This document shows positions 39,564 through 52,111 of a DNA stretch of 55,696 nucleotides, in pieces. The position numbers were made by a program, and so were the translations under genes. The notes beneath the pieces are model-generated. The model ran no database searches. It saw only the letters and a list, made by a program, of their open reading frames with translations, and was not told the origin of the DNA. The DNA is from Monosiga brevicollis MX1 (taxonomy: Eukaryota; Opisthokonta; Choanoflagellata; Craspedida; Salpingoecidae). Every line of letters begins with the position of its first letter. Position 1 is the stretch's first letter. The stretch spans positions 5,035-60,730 of the forward strand of contig NW_001865078.1 in NCBI RefSeq assembly GCF_000002865.3, in the 5' to 3' direction.

Positions 39564-41061
39564 CCCCTCTAAACTTTAATATGAGAGCGGCTAATCAATG
39601 AGTTTCTCTAGGTGTGACTTTCTCCAGGATTTAATGGGTTAAAATCTGACATTTCTCCATGACCGTTATGCGTCAAGCTTGAATGCCGTTACTTGTGACT
39701 TGCTCCCTTTGTGGAGCAGCATTTTCCCCTCCTGCCCGCTTCAGCCCGTGTATCTCCCCTCACGAACCGCCGTTCGTCGGCTTCCGCCCCGCTCCCTGCT
39801 CGCGACGACCCCCTCAGTAGATTCCCAGACCATCCCTGGCACAGGTTCTAGGCTAGTCGTTTCTCCTTCGTCTTTTTGCAAGCTTTTTCCGAGGCTTTTT
39901 TGAGCCCCGATTGTCCTGCCCTGTCGTGAGCAACGGGGGAATCGGCCATCATTCCAGCATGCCGTGCACGCCTCAGCTATCAATTGAATGTCAAAAAGAG
40001 CTCCTCTCCGTTGTGGTCTTCCTCGTGCACCCCTTTCCATTCACCCTGTACAAGCGGGCTATCGCAGGCAGCCATGAGATGCCAAACCCCACAGTGAGCC
40101 GTTACACCACTGTTTAAGCTTAATGTTATTGCTTGGGTACAACTCTTTAAATTTCGGCTTTGGACCTTCATCAAGCTTACTGGCTTTACGCTCGGCGAAT
40201 GTCACGCTTAGCTTTGACTTTAAGCTTACTGCTTGGCTTTGGTTTGACGCATGTCACACGGGAAACGCGGCTTCCCGCGACGGTGAATCCAACTTGTGCT
40301 TGGTTGTTTCCAAAAAAATTAAACCGTTCTCGTTGTCTTTCATATTTATCGCTTGGACGACGGTAGCAGTGCCGATGCGCCCGTCGTTCGATAGAGCGTT
40401 ACTCAACGCATCGTTTGAGCCGGGTCTCATGTCTGTCTGGCATCTAAGTACCGAGATAGCGCCCGAATACACAAATGAGCGCGCCAAAAAGGCTGGAAAT
40501 TCGCCGAAAACTATGGAGAAATGCTGTCGAAGTGAAAACAAAAATGATGACATTTGACCCTTCATCGTCTCCGTCCGTCCCCGCACGGCATTTTTTACCT
40601 CGTGCGGCTCGCTGTGCTAAACGGCGCGATCCAGACGTGTGCAGGCTTAGCTTGGAAGGCGGCGCAGCCAGACTTGTGTGCTCTTGGTTCGCTGGACGAC
40701 GCGCGCAGACTTGGTCCAAACTTTTTTTTCCGCTGCGCGGCCTTGATCTACGAGACGACGCAGTCGGTGTACTCCTTCCCTTCGGTCCCGTGGTCTCAGC
40801 ACCACACGAGGTGTACGGCGGCACAGAGTACTCGTAGCGTTGAGAGGTTTCGTTGACACCTATCTACTGCAACAGGTGCGTGATCATCGAGTGGATTTCA
40901 AAACCAGCGCACGCGGTAGCAAGCAGTCCGGCCTGCGAATTTATCCAATCTACATCAGTTCCTCACCAATATTGCACTGATGGCCTTCATCTAGGCACTT
41001 TGCTCCCAATCACTTCTGCAAAGGAGGTTGCAGCACATTCTTGACAGCTCCCCTGTGCACC
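39564..41061. other. Gene-poor interval left of the MULE-type gene
   Basis: No supported gene. Around 40110-40260 there are loosely repeated GCTTACTGGCTT/AAGCTTACTGCTTGG segments. The left boundary of the MULE-type element should be in this interval, but I could not identify a terminal inverted repeat or target duplication. Confidence 0.4.
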
Positions 41062-44000
41062 ATGAGTGCACCGAGCAATGCGCAAGGCAAATCGTCTCAA
41101 TTGGCGGTCAAGGCATCAGCAGTCACCACCAAACATGGTGACGAGTCTCGGGACCAGAAGGGCGTCTTGTTTTCTACTCTTTCTCAGGCAATCGGACCTC
41201 CCCCAGCCTCTGCACTGGCAGTACCACTTGACCGGATTCACACTGGCAAAACGGCAAAGCATTTGGTGGCTTCCGAGCCTGTTGATCTGAGCAGCAAAGA
41301 CACCGCCGCAGCGCAGGAGCAAAATGCCATCACCTCGACTTCGCATTCAAGCAAGATATCAAGTGGCAGCAAAGTGGAGTGCAAAGATTGTGGGAGGTCG
41401 GTGTCTGATTCCGGCGCAGCGCGAACGCACATTGAGCAACATCACCGGGGCAAGCGGCTGTCAGACTGCTTCCCAAGTGCGAGCACGATGCTGTGTGGAG
41501 AGGAAGACTGCACTTTCGAGTGGTTTGCAAGATCTGCCGCCCCCTTTGCTACGCATTGCGCTACCGCGCACGATTGCATGGACGGCGGCGTAGCAGCTTT
41601 TGGCAAAGTTTACGAGTCGTGCAAGCAGTGCCTCCAGTGCTTTGGCTGCTTCAAGAACTCGGCGGCCCTGCGTAAGCACAAATCGCGCGCAAAGTGCACG
41701 CCTTACAAACCTCCCCTAGTGCCATACCGCCCAAAGCCGGCTAGAGACAAGCCCATAGCAAACCCCAAGCCTGTAGAGGTAAATCTCGACCCTGTAGCAA
41801 CCGAAAACACATTTCTACAGAGCAATACCGGGGCAACTATCAGTGATACAGACACCGCAAGGCCTTCAACTTCAAAGGTAGAGCGCAATGTTAAGCTATC
41901 TGTCTCAGGAAGCAAGCCGCCCTTGTGCTTCCCCTCTGCTGATGCACTGATGCTCATGACACACGGACTGTCCTTTCTTGGGTGGGATTTTTGATGAAAA
42001 TAGGCCAACTCAATCGTGTGTCAAAAGCTGGGTGCCGGCGATTGCCTTGTGTTTGACCCACAGGAGACTTGTCTACCGAATTGTCAAGCGCGCTTTCGGT
42101 CTCGGCGAGACTGGGTCAGACACGTGCGAGAAGCACACCAGGTCGAGCTGCAGATCGATCAGATTCGGTTTGATACGCATGAGGAGCTGAAAGACTTTAT
42201 CCAGATGTACTCCAACTCCTCTGCATGTCGCTTTGATCGTCGAGGCAACTACTATCACTGCTCGGCCGGGCTTCCCCCACCCGAAAAGCGTCGTGTAGAA
42301 CAGCAGCGTGTAGCGCAGAGTCAGGAACAGGAAGCGGGCAACAGCAGCCTGCATGCAAACTTGGACATTGATTCACGTCACGGGCAGCATGACTCGGCGA
42401 TGAGTGAGCAAGCATTTGCTGACCACCAAAGGCATGAGGACGAACCTGATTGCGTTTTGGAACAAGAAGAATCTCAGAAAGTGGTCTGCTATGCGTACAT
42501 GTGGCAGCAGGAGCTGGATGATGGCTCCTTTGAGGTTGGTCCCGGCTTGCAAATTTCAATCCTGCAAACAGAAATCGCTCATACGCCGTTCTGACTTGAT
42601 GGTGTAGCTGGAGATTTTTGATGAGCACACTCACAAGTCCTACATGCACAATATTTCCCTCAGCCACTGGGCCAAATCAGAGATTGCACATTTGTCATCT
42701 ATGGGTGTGCCAAGCATCTACATCAGGCGTATTATCAGGGCACAAGTCCCGGAGAATTCACGAGATTTTATTGTCTCTGCCAAGGATGTCAACAATCACT
42801 CCTTGCGCGACACTGCCGGGCGGCGTGCCACACAAGATCACACTTCTGTGCAACAGCTAGTGACGGAGAGCTTATCAGGCGATCCCACGGAGTGTAGCAT
42901 ACTGGTCTGTATCACGCGCAAGGGAACACAGTCAAGCTACGTGGAACTGCCATGACGTCTCCTGGCTCATGCTCACAGGAATTTCTTTTGAATCTTCCTT
43001 ATTTTATGCGTTGCAGTATGCGCAGCGCGATCATGACTGTCAAACCTTCAAAGAACTCAGCGATAACCGTACGTTTGCGTGTATGCCGGCCGCCGCCGTG
43101 CGTATCGCCTTTTCAAGCACCCCACACGCACAAAAGTCACTCCCGAGCTTTCGAGTCTGCCAAGCACTGGGTCTTGGTTTATCTAGCTTATTAAGCAAGC
43201 TTATCAAGCATGTTTCTCGTATTTGTCTGTTTGCTTGTACAGTTCAGACACCGCGTCCTTCAGCGGATGGCATGGCTCTCAAGGGTGGGTTTGAATTGAT
43301 GGTGATACAGTCACCACTCCATCGATATTGGATGAAGCAGCTGATTACAAAGGACAGCATCATTTACATGGATGGAACACACGGAATGACTCGGTACTCT
43401 CATGAGCTGGTTAGGCGCGTAGTCGTTTGCTCAGCGCTATTGAAGGCTGTTTGAAATTCATTTCTTTTTCTCACACCTCACGTTACTCGGCCTAGGTCTC
43501 GATTTTGACAGAGGAGCCCAATACCGGACGGGGCGTTGTCATTGGCCACGCCTTTATCAATGGCCTATCAGCTTCAGCAGTCGCACGATTTGTTGAGGTG
43601 CTCTGGCGCTTTAACCCTGAAGTGCCGTTGCCGGCCTTTGTGCTTACGGACATGGACAGGAAGCTAATCAATGGTTGCACCGACGCCTTTGATTTGCTCA
43701 GTAAGGAGCGCGGCAGCAAAGAAATTGCGTGCTTTTATTGCCAGTTTCACGTCTTTCAAGCCTGGCATCGCCGACTGGGTCCCAAGGCACCCGAGGGCTT
43801 GTTTGCCGCACTCAAGGACATGACCCTCGCCAACACCGAGGCTGAATTTAAGAGTCTTTATAACTACGCCAGTGAGAAGTACGGAGGAGTCACCACCACC
43901 TTCAAGTCAAAATCGTGTCCCGTAGAGTATTTCTGGTCGTACTTTAATACCAACTATCACAGCGAGCAAGTGAGTATCTCCCTCTGGTCTCGGCCGCACG

Positions 44001-47000
44001 CAGTCATTTTGCACGATCGGCTCATCGAGGAAGGCGGGTGCGCATTTTGCTCCGATTAGACCATGTGGGCCTCATATTGTCGTCAGGGCTATAGTAGCAC
44101 AAACAATTAGTATGTTGTGCCAACGGTCTTGATCCGTTGGTGAGCCGGGTTCAGCCTGCTTCTGCCGAACTTATGGCACAACGCGCCTACCTCACGGCTG
44201 TGATCTTTAATCGTAACTGGGTTGTGCCATAGCGTGGAGAGTTTCCACAGTCGTGCCAAGGTAAGTGTACCCAGATTGGCACATCCAATGGCTGGCAAAC
44301 CAATGGCTGGCAAACAACACCTATAGGAAAATGGCTCACGCACAAATTGTCATGGTGGGATTGGTCGCAGTCGAGCCGCCAACGAGATGTAATGCGCCTC
44401 GACGACGCAATTTACCATCTCCAGCAAGACATTGAGGAGATCACGGTAAAAATTCAAACAGAACAGGCCAAGGGGACGACCTCTCGATGGGATTCCTACA
44501 TCAGCTCGTGCATTCGAAAGGGCCTATGTCTATGGCAATGGCAGTATTCGGTTGCTTGAAGAAGACTCCTTTGAGGTCCAATCTGCCAGTGATCCACATG
44601 CCGATCCTTACATAGTCCAAGCTTCGCCTCACGGAATCAAGTCCTGTACGTGCCCTTCATTTGCATGGCATCAACATTGTGGCAAGCAGACTGCCCGAAC
44701 ATGCAAGCACATTGAAGGTGTGCTGTGCAAAGTTTTTCAGAGTCCGACGAGAATTGGGGCAGCCGTGGCTGTGCGAGCCAAACCAAGGCCGCTCGCGGAC
44801 CTCGGATCGAGGCGGCCCAAGATCTCGCTTACAGCAACACGCACGTTGCTGGTGGATCTCTTGGCCATGTTTGATGCTATGGTTGACTTTGCCGAACAGC
44901 AGGGCCAAGTGCCCGCAGCCACAGACGCCTTTGGACGCATGCACTACATTCTTAAGCGCGAAAAGGACCTTTTGAGGCGTGAGTGATTTGTGCACTTGTT
45001 CCGTCCGGCTTCGCGTATCCGAACAACAAAGCTTTTCATGCGTCCGTTTTCTTGAATCGTGCCGAGTCTTTTGAACTTGCCTGGTGCACCATGCGTATGA
45101 CACGAACTGGTAATCACGCACTTCAAATTGCAAATGGCATTTTGTAGATGGCTATTACAATTTGAGCAAGGTTGTCAATAGCTCGCGCCAGCCCTCAGTG
45201 GCCTTCAAACATACCCACCACGATACGGCTGTCCAGAGTGATGTGATTACTGAGAGCATGAGGCAAACAGATGGCACCTTGAACCCGGCGACAACATCCG
45301 CAGCTTGCATGGAGTCAACATCGCCCACCAGCCCTGCTACGCTTTGCAGCCCCCAGGGCTCGACACTATACACCCCTGCTGATAGATCGAGCTCTCTTAG
45401 CGCTCAAGAGCCAATACTCGTGCCCTCGCCAGCAGTGGCCAGTGATTGTATAGGGTTTCAAAATCCCACAGCCTCACGAAATAAACCCTCATCTGCACGC
45501 CAAAGCGTCGTCTTGCTCTCCAATGGCATCGACTGGCAATTTTCACCACTATTGCACGCCAACGAAAGTGAAGCCATGTGAGTGCACTCACCCTAAGACC
45601 TTGTGGTTTGCTGGTCATCTTCTGTTGAACCGCACTGGTGATGCCTAATTATTTTTGCGTTGTAGCCTCTCTAACCCAATTCGCCAGCTGACTGATACTC
45701 TTGTCAACTTTGAACTCGAGTTCTACTTCAAGGCCTTGCTCCCCCGGACAGCTTGTACTGACCAAATCGCGCTCCTGAACAGTGATGCCTCTGAAGCCTT
45801 CAAGAGAGTAAGTTAAAAACCAAACAAACGTTCAAGGAGCGATGCGCTTCGACCACTTACGGCAGAGCAGTTGTTTGCGCAACCCGGTGTTCTGCTGTGC
45901 GTGCGCTCAGTGTGGCCGATGGTCCTTGCGTTGGAGACTTGGGTCGTTGGAGCGATTGCGACTCAATATGCGTTGAAAAAATAGTGCAACACACGCGCAA
46001 AGCTGTCAAGGCTGATGGAAAAAAACGTTTCGATTGACAAGCAGTGTCTGTTGTTTCCCATGTGTCACGAAGGGTGGGTTTGCTTTGATTGGATGCGCCT
46101 CTACACCTGCCCCAATCATTTGGATTCGCCTTGGCTGTTTGAACTTAGTCATTGGACACTTTGTCTTATCAATCTGCCACGAGCCATCACACGAGACTCA
46201 ACCCCATCCTTGCCTAAGGCAACCATGCAGCCCGGCGCCCACGCCACCTTGTACGTCTAGCACATCGGCGACCTCGCCATGCTTGCAGGTCTTTCAGACT
46301 GCATGGCCCTCACTTTCTCTGCATGGGTTTGGATCTGATGTGTAACTCATAACGTGTGCTTTGAATATCAAGCCTCTCATGATCATTCGACGCTCCGTCT
46401 CATTTCACATAGCTCTCCGCCCAAGTACATGGAAGGGAACGTGGTTGAGCTCGAGTATGATGGTGCAATGCTGATGGGCTTATCAGACGTGGTGATGTGA
46501 TTATTCATTTGCTTGATTCATCTTTCTTTGCTTGAAATAGTCTTCGGCAGCCAGTCATTTACTTATTCAACTCTTTCGAATCCTTAACAGCTAGCGCTGC
46601 TACCGCTGCCGAAGTCATCTGCAGGTGCGCATGCATGGGTGTGCTCAAGGGTGAAGTAGCTTGTGCTGAACGTCATGCTTACGGGTCGGTCTCATTTATT
46701 TTTGTCCACGTGTCCAGTCAAATTCGCGAAATTTGTCGCGCCCTCAATGTCAGGGATGAGCTGAAAAGCGCCGCTGCGCGTCTTCGAGTCTGGCCCGTCA
46801 CGCCTCTTCCACAGCAGCCAAACAGCACAGATTGCGGCATGTATACCATCTTCTTTGCCCAGCAGCTTTTGCACGCATTGACAGTGAACAGAGCTCGATC
46901 TACGTCCTGTCAGGTCGACTTTGGCATTAGTGCCTTGCCTTCGCGGCATGAGCTGATATCGTACGTGCCGGTGTGAAGCACGTTTTGTTCATTTCGAAGC

Positions 47001-47512
47001 TAATTTGATGGTCTGCTCAAAGACTCATGTATTTTTTTTTTTGCACAACGGCAGTCGGTTGTACATGGCACAAAGTGCAACTGTGACTGGGCAGGATGCG
47101 TTTGCTAGCCGTAAGCACCTTGCTGAGAATTCGAAGTAATGTATTTGGAATGCAGGCACAGGTGCGAGCTCTCACAGATATGAACGTGTGTTGTGAATGA
47201 CTCTAGCTCGAAGCCAGGCCTCGAGCGGAACACCACCCAATGCAAAGCGCGCCCTGCAGCGTCCTCCCAGCAGAGGCACCCGCACCCTTCGAGCAAAGCG
47301 CTGTCGTCAACGTCAAGCCTCAGCTGAGGAGCGGAGAAATGATCCCCAAGGTGATGCGACACAGTCAAGTGCAGCTGTGGCAAGGACGGCTGCTGCGCTT
47401 AAAGCTGCACGACAAGATTATCGAAAAGAAGTGGCATTTCGAGCGAATACATTGGCGCACGTTCGACGCAAAGTGGGTTCGAATCATAAATCGTGCCATC
47501 GTTGCTACTTGA
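41062..47512 (+). mobile_element. MULE-type transposase gene with zinc fingers, SWIM finger and Ulp1 protease domain
   Basis: Multi-exon gene from ATG 41062. The N-terminal exon holds three zinc-finger-like modules (VECKDCGRSVSD...H...H; CGEEDCTFEW...H...H; CKQCLQCFGCFK), with a fourth near 42070. The transposase core has D1 in IIYMDGTHGMTRY (43370); an 86-bp intron (43410-43495) joins SHEL to VSILTEEPNTG; D2 is in FVLTDMDRKL, followed by FYCQFHVFQAWHRRL. Then come WASYCRQGYSSTNN and, after splicing, VESFHSRAK, the MULE TNN-ESFH block. A SWIM finger (CTCPSF...TCKHIEGVL) lies near 44650. A C48 (Ulp1/SENP) protease region spans about 45660-46976: LSHWTLCLINLP (His), VIYLFNSFES (Asn where Asp is usual) and PQQPNSTDCGMY (catalytic Cys). 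A basic exon closes the gene. Several exon borders are open and the element ends are not found. Confidence 0.75.
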
Positions 47513-49148
47513 ATTAGAATCACCATCGGTTGATGCTTGAATAAACTCACTTTGCCATGCTTCTACACCTCTTCTGGTGCAGCTTACCCCGCCCGCAGGC
47601 AATTCGACATTAGAAACGCCCAATCTCACGCCACACACCCATCAAGATCATCACCAGCCCGTGACACCTCGTGTCACACGCGGGCAGGCAAAGCGAGCAA
47701 AGCTTGCGGAGCAAAAGAGGAGAGGCTCGAGCCGCAGTCAATGCGGGCCAAAGTGATGGTGTACTCAGGCACCACCAACGGCCCTTGTGGATGTTCAAAG
47801 CTATTTCCCTGCGATGGTGCCTCGAAGGGGCGCACATAGAGAACACTGGCTGCCATATTGGCTGGAATGTAGCTCGAGAATGGATGTACTTGCGCTTGAG
47901 CAGCCGTGGGCGAAGTACAGGGGTTTACCGACTCAATAATGTTGTGCTCTGGTATCGTACATTGGTCTTTCTTGGGACTGCGAAATACTGGCAGGATTGT
48001 CCTGGCCTAACTTATGCTAGCAATGCCGGTGAATTGAGCAGAGATGATGAATTTGTTCTCACATGTCAATTGGCCACTGGGATTTCAGGGCGTTACGGCT
48101 CCAACCACAGCCATTGTCTTCAAGGCTGTACCAGAGCTCGGCCCGGTTCCGCTCATTGTCCACAGTGGGCTCGTCGAAGTCGAAGTCGATGAGTGGTATC
48201 AGCCTTGCGTCAAGCTAAACATCGACATAATGCCACAGTCAGTTCAAAGTGTTGTGTGGCCCCTTCGGCTCGAGCACACACGGTGCATCTACGCACGCAA
48301 AACATCAAGGATGAATCGGGTAAGAAATAGCATCTTCAAAGGCAGCTGTTTTTGGAAGCGGAGCGAAACACATACCGGATTAGGTTGGACCCTGAGAAGG
48401 CTCGGCATGCCGTTCAGAATTCAGCCAGCCAGACGCAATCACGAGGCCCAATGAGCTCCATGCCGATGGGTCTGAGAATGAGAGCACCAGTGTCGGCGCT
48501 ATCTACTAACGCAGGACGAGATCAACCTCGCAATGCACGCGGTCAAACTTGGACATGGCGTGTGGCGCAGGTCCCGGCCAGAATTACGGTGTTTATAGCT
48601 CTTGATTGACTGACTGGCAGCCGACTGCTCAATACAGCTTTGAGCCAAAAATCCACAGCTGTCATGTCGAGTCTCCTTGATTGGCACAGACAAGGCGCAT
48701 CAGCACGCCAGTAGTTCTGACAGTCTCGCCATGGCAAGAGGGCCTTTGAGTTGGCGTGCTCTGTAACACTCTGAATGGCTGTGCCATACATAGCTCATCG
48801 CAAGCACAATGCCATGTCCTTCTTGAGGCACCATGGCTGGGTAGATCGTGCTAGAAGGGAGGTCGCATGCATTTTCGTGACTTCAAGTGTGTCGAGTGTT
48901 CTGAGATACCCCGCCAACAGGTTCCGAGCCCGCGCAAGGAGTTAAGTGTAAGTTGTTGACATGTGAGTTGTTGTCATTTTGAACGTTACGCTGGCCCTCA
49001 TCAACTGCTCAGAATCAAAACATTTGTACAAAACAGCCGTTCTGGACAACTGTGTGTATCGCGATGATTTGTCGGAAGAGAAGTCACAACCTTTTCAGAG
49101 ATATGCCACGCTCCTTTAATATATTTTTTTTACGTTGACTTGGTTCGT
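47513..49148. other. Interval right of the MULE-type gene
   Basis: No gene recognised. A plus-strand frame at 48044-48454 is Val/Glu-rich (VEVEVDEWYQPCVKLNIDIM) and could be an exon of an unknown gene or the tail of the element, but has no family motif. The right end of the element is expected here. Confidence 0.4.
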
Positions 49149-50007
49149 TTACTGTGACTGCGGCGCTGGGCTGTGACCGGGGGTATCATGGGTGGCGGCA
49201 ACCGTCGGGGTGATGGGGCAGCGCATGATGAGATAATCGGCGTCGTCGGGAGAAGAGGGCGCAATGGCGAGGCCACATCGCTCGAAAAAACCTCGGCTGG
49301 GATTGGCTACAGCCATGTAGTCAGGCAGAGTGTGAGGGGGCTTGGTGGGGGGGGGGTCAACAACTGGCGAGCAACGACCCCTCCTCACCTTGAAACGTGG
49401 TGAGCATAAGAAATCGTACGCCTGGCGTCGCGCGTGCCACAGACATCATGTGCTACAACCAAGGGTCGGCGGTCAGAGTGTGTGTGGCTTGAACAGAGTT
49501 GATCCGGGAGGGATGACTTACCTGCAAAAGACGTCGACCAAGGCCGAGGCCGCGCGCCGTGGCAGCTACTTGGAGCTCGTAGCAGTACAGCACCTGCCAT
49601 AGCACAAGGGCCCAGTGACATGGGTGCACGATTTTGATGGAGCAAAAGGGCCCACGTCTGACCTGATCACCGTCCTCGTCGTCAATCAGATAGGTGCAGA
49701 AGCCCGCCAGCTGGCCTGGGGCAGTGCTGTCCATGACGCGGGCGATGCACATGCCAGGAAGGACCAGTTCTTCTCGCTTGCGGGTCGGAGACCAGCCCCA
49801 GGTGCTGGCCCGATACAGGGCTGACATGTTTTTGTCCAACAGCTGCATGATCGCGTGCAGCTCGCGACGGCCCAGGTCGGCTGTCTTGCCAACCCGAAGC
49901 TCAGCCTCTTCGACGGTGGCCCCGGCCTCGGTCGACACAGACTGGCCCCTTGTGGCGCAAGACCGCGCTCGCTTACTCGGCGGGCCACCCTCGCGCCGCC
50001 GACTCAT
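49149..50007 (-). CDS. NAA40: N-alpha-acetyltransferase 40 (NatD, histone H4/H2A)
   Basis: Four exons (50007-49663, 49593-49522, 49452-49389, 49306-49149) join to 639 nt, 212 residues, close to the animal enzyme (237). After a basic N-terminus (MSRRREGGPPSKRARS) the family block LYRASTWGWSPTRKREE appears. The GNAT core joins DDEDGDQ to VLYCYELQVAATARGLGLGRR across splice 1; the RGLGLGRR loop binds acetyl-CoA. MMSVARATPGVRFLML and NPSRGFFERCGL follow. NatD acetylates the N-terminal Ser of histones H4 and H2A. Intron 1 (69 bp) has no stop and is in frame. I start at ATG 50007 because upstream codons give no ATG. It is divergent from the coiled-coil gene. Confidence 0.88.
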
Positions 50008-50236
50008 GTTGAACACGGTGGACTTGACACGGTGCACCACGAGTTTGCTACACCCAAACGGTCATCTTGGCCATCTTGGGCCGGCAAGCGCCCCCTGAAC
50101 CACGAGGATGAGGGTGATGAGGGTGATGAGGGCGCTCTCTCGTCTGAAATGAATGCCACTCGTATCGTGGATTCTTTTGAAACGCCTTGAAAACACCACA
50201 AGGTTATGTCACCCCCAACCGCTCCTCTCTCCGTAC

Positions 50237-50237
<1 letters not shown>

Positions 50238-50280
<43 letters not shown>

Positions 50281-50428
50281 CTCTCTCTCTCTCTCAAACT
50301 CTCAAACTCTCAAACTCTCACTCTCTCTCAAACTCTCAAACTCTCTCTCTGCCTCAAACTCTCTCTCAAACTCTCTCTCAAACTGTCCCTCTCCCTCTCC
50401 CTTTCTCTCTCTCTCACACACTCTCTCT
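50238..50428 (+). repeat. (CT)n / CTCAAA tract in divergent promoter
   Basis: About 190 bases of CT interspersed with CAAACT units on the + strand, ending about 40 bases before the ATG of the next plus-strand gene. Confidence 0.95.
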
Positions 50429-50468
50429 GTGTATTTTTTTTTTTCTTCTCCATTTCAAGACCGCGAGC

Positions 50469-51791
50469 ATGGAGGTGGCCGACCAGATTCACCGGGTCGT
50501 GGACAAGCTCAAGGCCATTGCCGATACGGTATGTTGCATTTGCTAAACTACTTGCCCGTACATGCTTGAGCAGATGTCCGTCCCTCAAGCTCTCAGTTGC
50601 TCGTGGCGGTCCGTCCTCTGCTTTTTTTTTTTTTTCCTGGGTAGGACCCTCGCGCCAAAGCGGCGCTGAACCAGCTCTTCGAGTCGAGCCGCGACTTTAG
50701 CGTGCGTCCCCGCGTTATCAGCGTTCATGCTTGAAACCAAGCGGCTACCGGCCCAACACTTGTGCTCATACAATGTGTTTGCTTGACCCATGTTTCTTCC
50801 CCTCTCCCCCGATGTGGTTCTGACGCAGGCCCTGACCGACCCGAGCCCGGTCGTGCGTGGAGGTGTGTTCGCGTTGCAACATCTTCCCATGGCTGGCCCT
50901 GCAGCTTGTCCAAACCCCAACTGCGCCAGGCTGGCTCCTCACGTTGCATTTTGTGGCTCGGTTGTGCCCGATCAGGTCTCAATTCGCCCTCAACTTCCGG
51001 CTCACAGACAAACGCACAAGCACCCACGCCCTGGTCGCCCGAAGCCCAAGACATGTTTGCCACGCTGCGGGATATCACCTGGCGCGTGGATGCTCTCATC
51101 GAGCTCCATTGCACTGCTGCCATGGATGGAGATGATGGTCTCAAGGCAAGCCTTGATACGATGACAATTGCCTCGCTGACCCGGTGGCATATTTGCCAGA
51201 AGAGTCGCCGCCGTTTCAGCTCATCAAGCTGTGCCCCTTGCATGTACCGTATACAGGCCAAGTGTGATGACGAATGGGAGGTGCTTCTTCAGTCCCTGGA
51301 GGATGTCCGGGGTGGCTTGGCTGAGGCACGCATTGCACATTGGGCCCATCAATTCCAGCTCGCTCATCATTTGTCCTTTCTTTCTTGGCCATGCAATTTT
51401 TGCTCACCGTGCCACTTTGTGCAATCCTCTTAGCTCAAGGCCCTGGGCGAGCGCTCAGCATGCCTTGAGGTAGGCTAGCCTGCTCTTAACCTGCCTCTGT
51501 AGCCCGCGGCACTCGAGACTGACCGGACCCTCACCTCACTCGCCGGCACACATATAGCATTGGGATAAGGTTAAGCGCAAGGCAGACACCATGGCAGCAG
51601 CCCAGGCCATTACCGAGCAGACCTTGGACGCACGGCGTATGCTAGACAGTATTTTTGACTATTTTCATCAGCTGGAAGAGGAGGAAGACATCCAGCTCTT
51701 TGATCAGCCGTCCACCGCACCCACCGAGGTCTCCGCTACACCCACAGAAAGCGACGCGGCCACCGCAAGCTCAGACCCGACAAAGCTGTAG
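50469..51791 (+). CDS. Unrecognised coiled-coil protein
   Basis: A multi-exon gene with small exons: 50469-50528 (MEVADQIHRVVDKLKAIADT), 50645-50701, 50829-50862, one from 50976 (NSPSTSGSQTNAQAPTPW, then EAQDMFATLRDITWRVDALI), one near 51254 (KCDDEWEVLLQSLEDVRGGL), 51434-51471 (LKALGERSACLE), and a last exon from about 51560 (HWDKVKRKADTMAAAQAI ... MLDSIFDYFHQLEEEED) to stop 51791. The protein is about 200 residues, mostly amphipathic helix with an acidic, Thr/Pro-rich tail. I do not recognise the family. The intron before LKALGER seems to use a GC donor (51326) and ends at 51433. It is transcribed divergently from NAA40. Confidence 0.65.
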
Positions 51792-52111
51792 TGCACCACT
51801 GCCCCCTGCTGTCCCGCGTTTTGCTTCGCCTCAGCCCATTTCGACGTGTAACCTTTCCATGGTCTTTCGAGGGCACGCCCTTTTCCTCTTTTTTATTAAT
51901 GTTCTTTCAATCTCGCCTTGTTGCTTCGTCAATCGTTCGTTTGGTCGCCGTGCGGCTCTGGGACCCAAGGTCCGCTTATGCTTTTTATGGCTTGTCTCGT
52001 GATGTGTCAGACTCAGTCAATGTCTTCGATAAGATGCACACGATGGAGATGTTCCTTTTTATCACCTCTGATTTTAAAAATCCATCAACAATGCTCTGAC
52101 CAATCCTGCTA
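51792..52111. other. Convergent 3' interval
   Basis: Between the coiled-coil gene stop and the RBMX2 stop. It is T-rich near 51890, with no gene seen. Confidence 0.4.

Noticed and set aside
50206-50700. 120-165-codon plus frames of Leu/Ser repeats
   Set aside because: They are translations of the CT tract running on into real exons of the coiled-coil gene in other frames.
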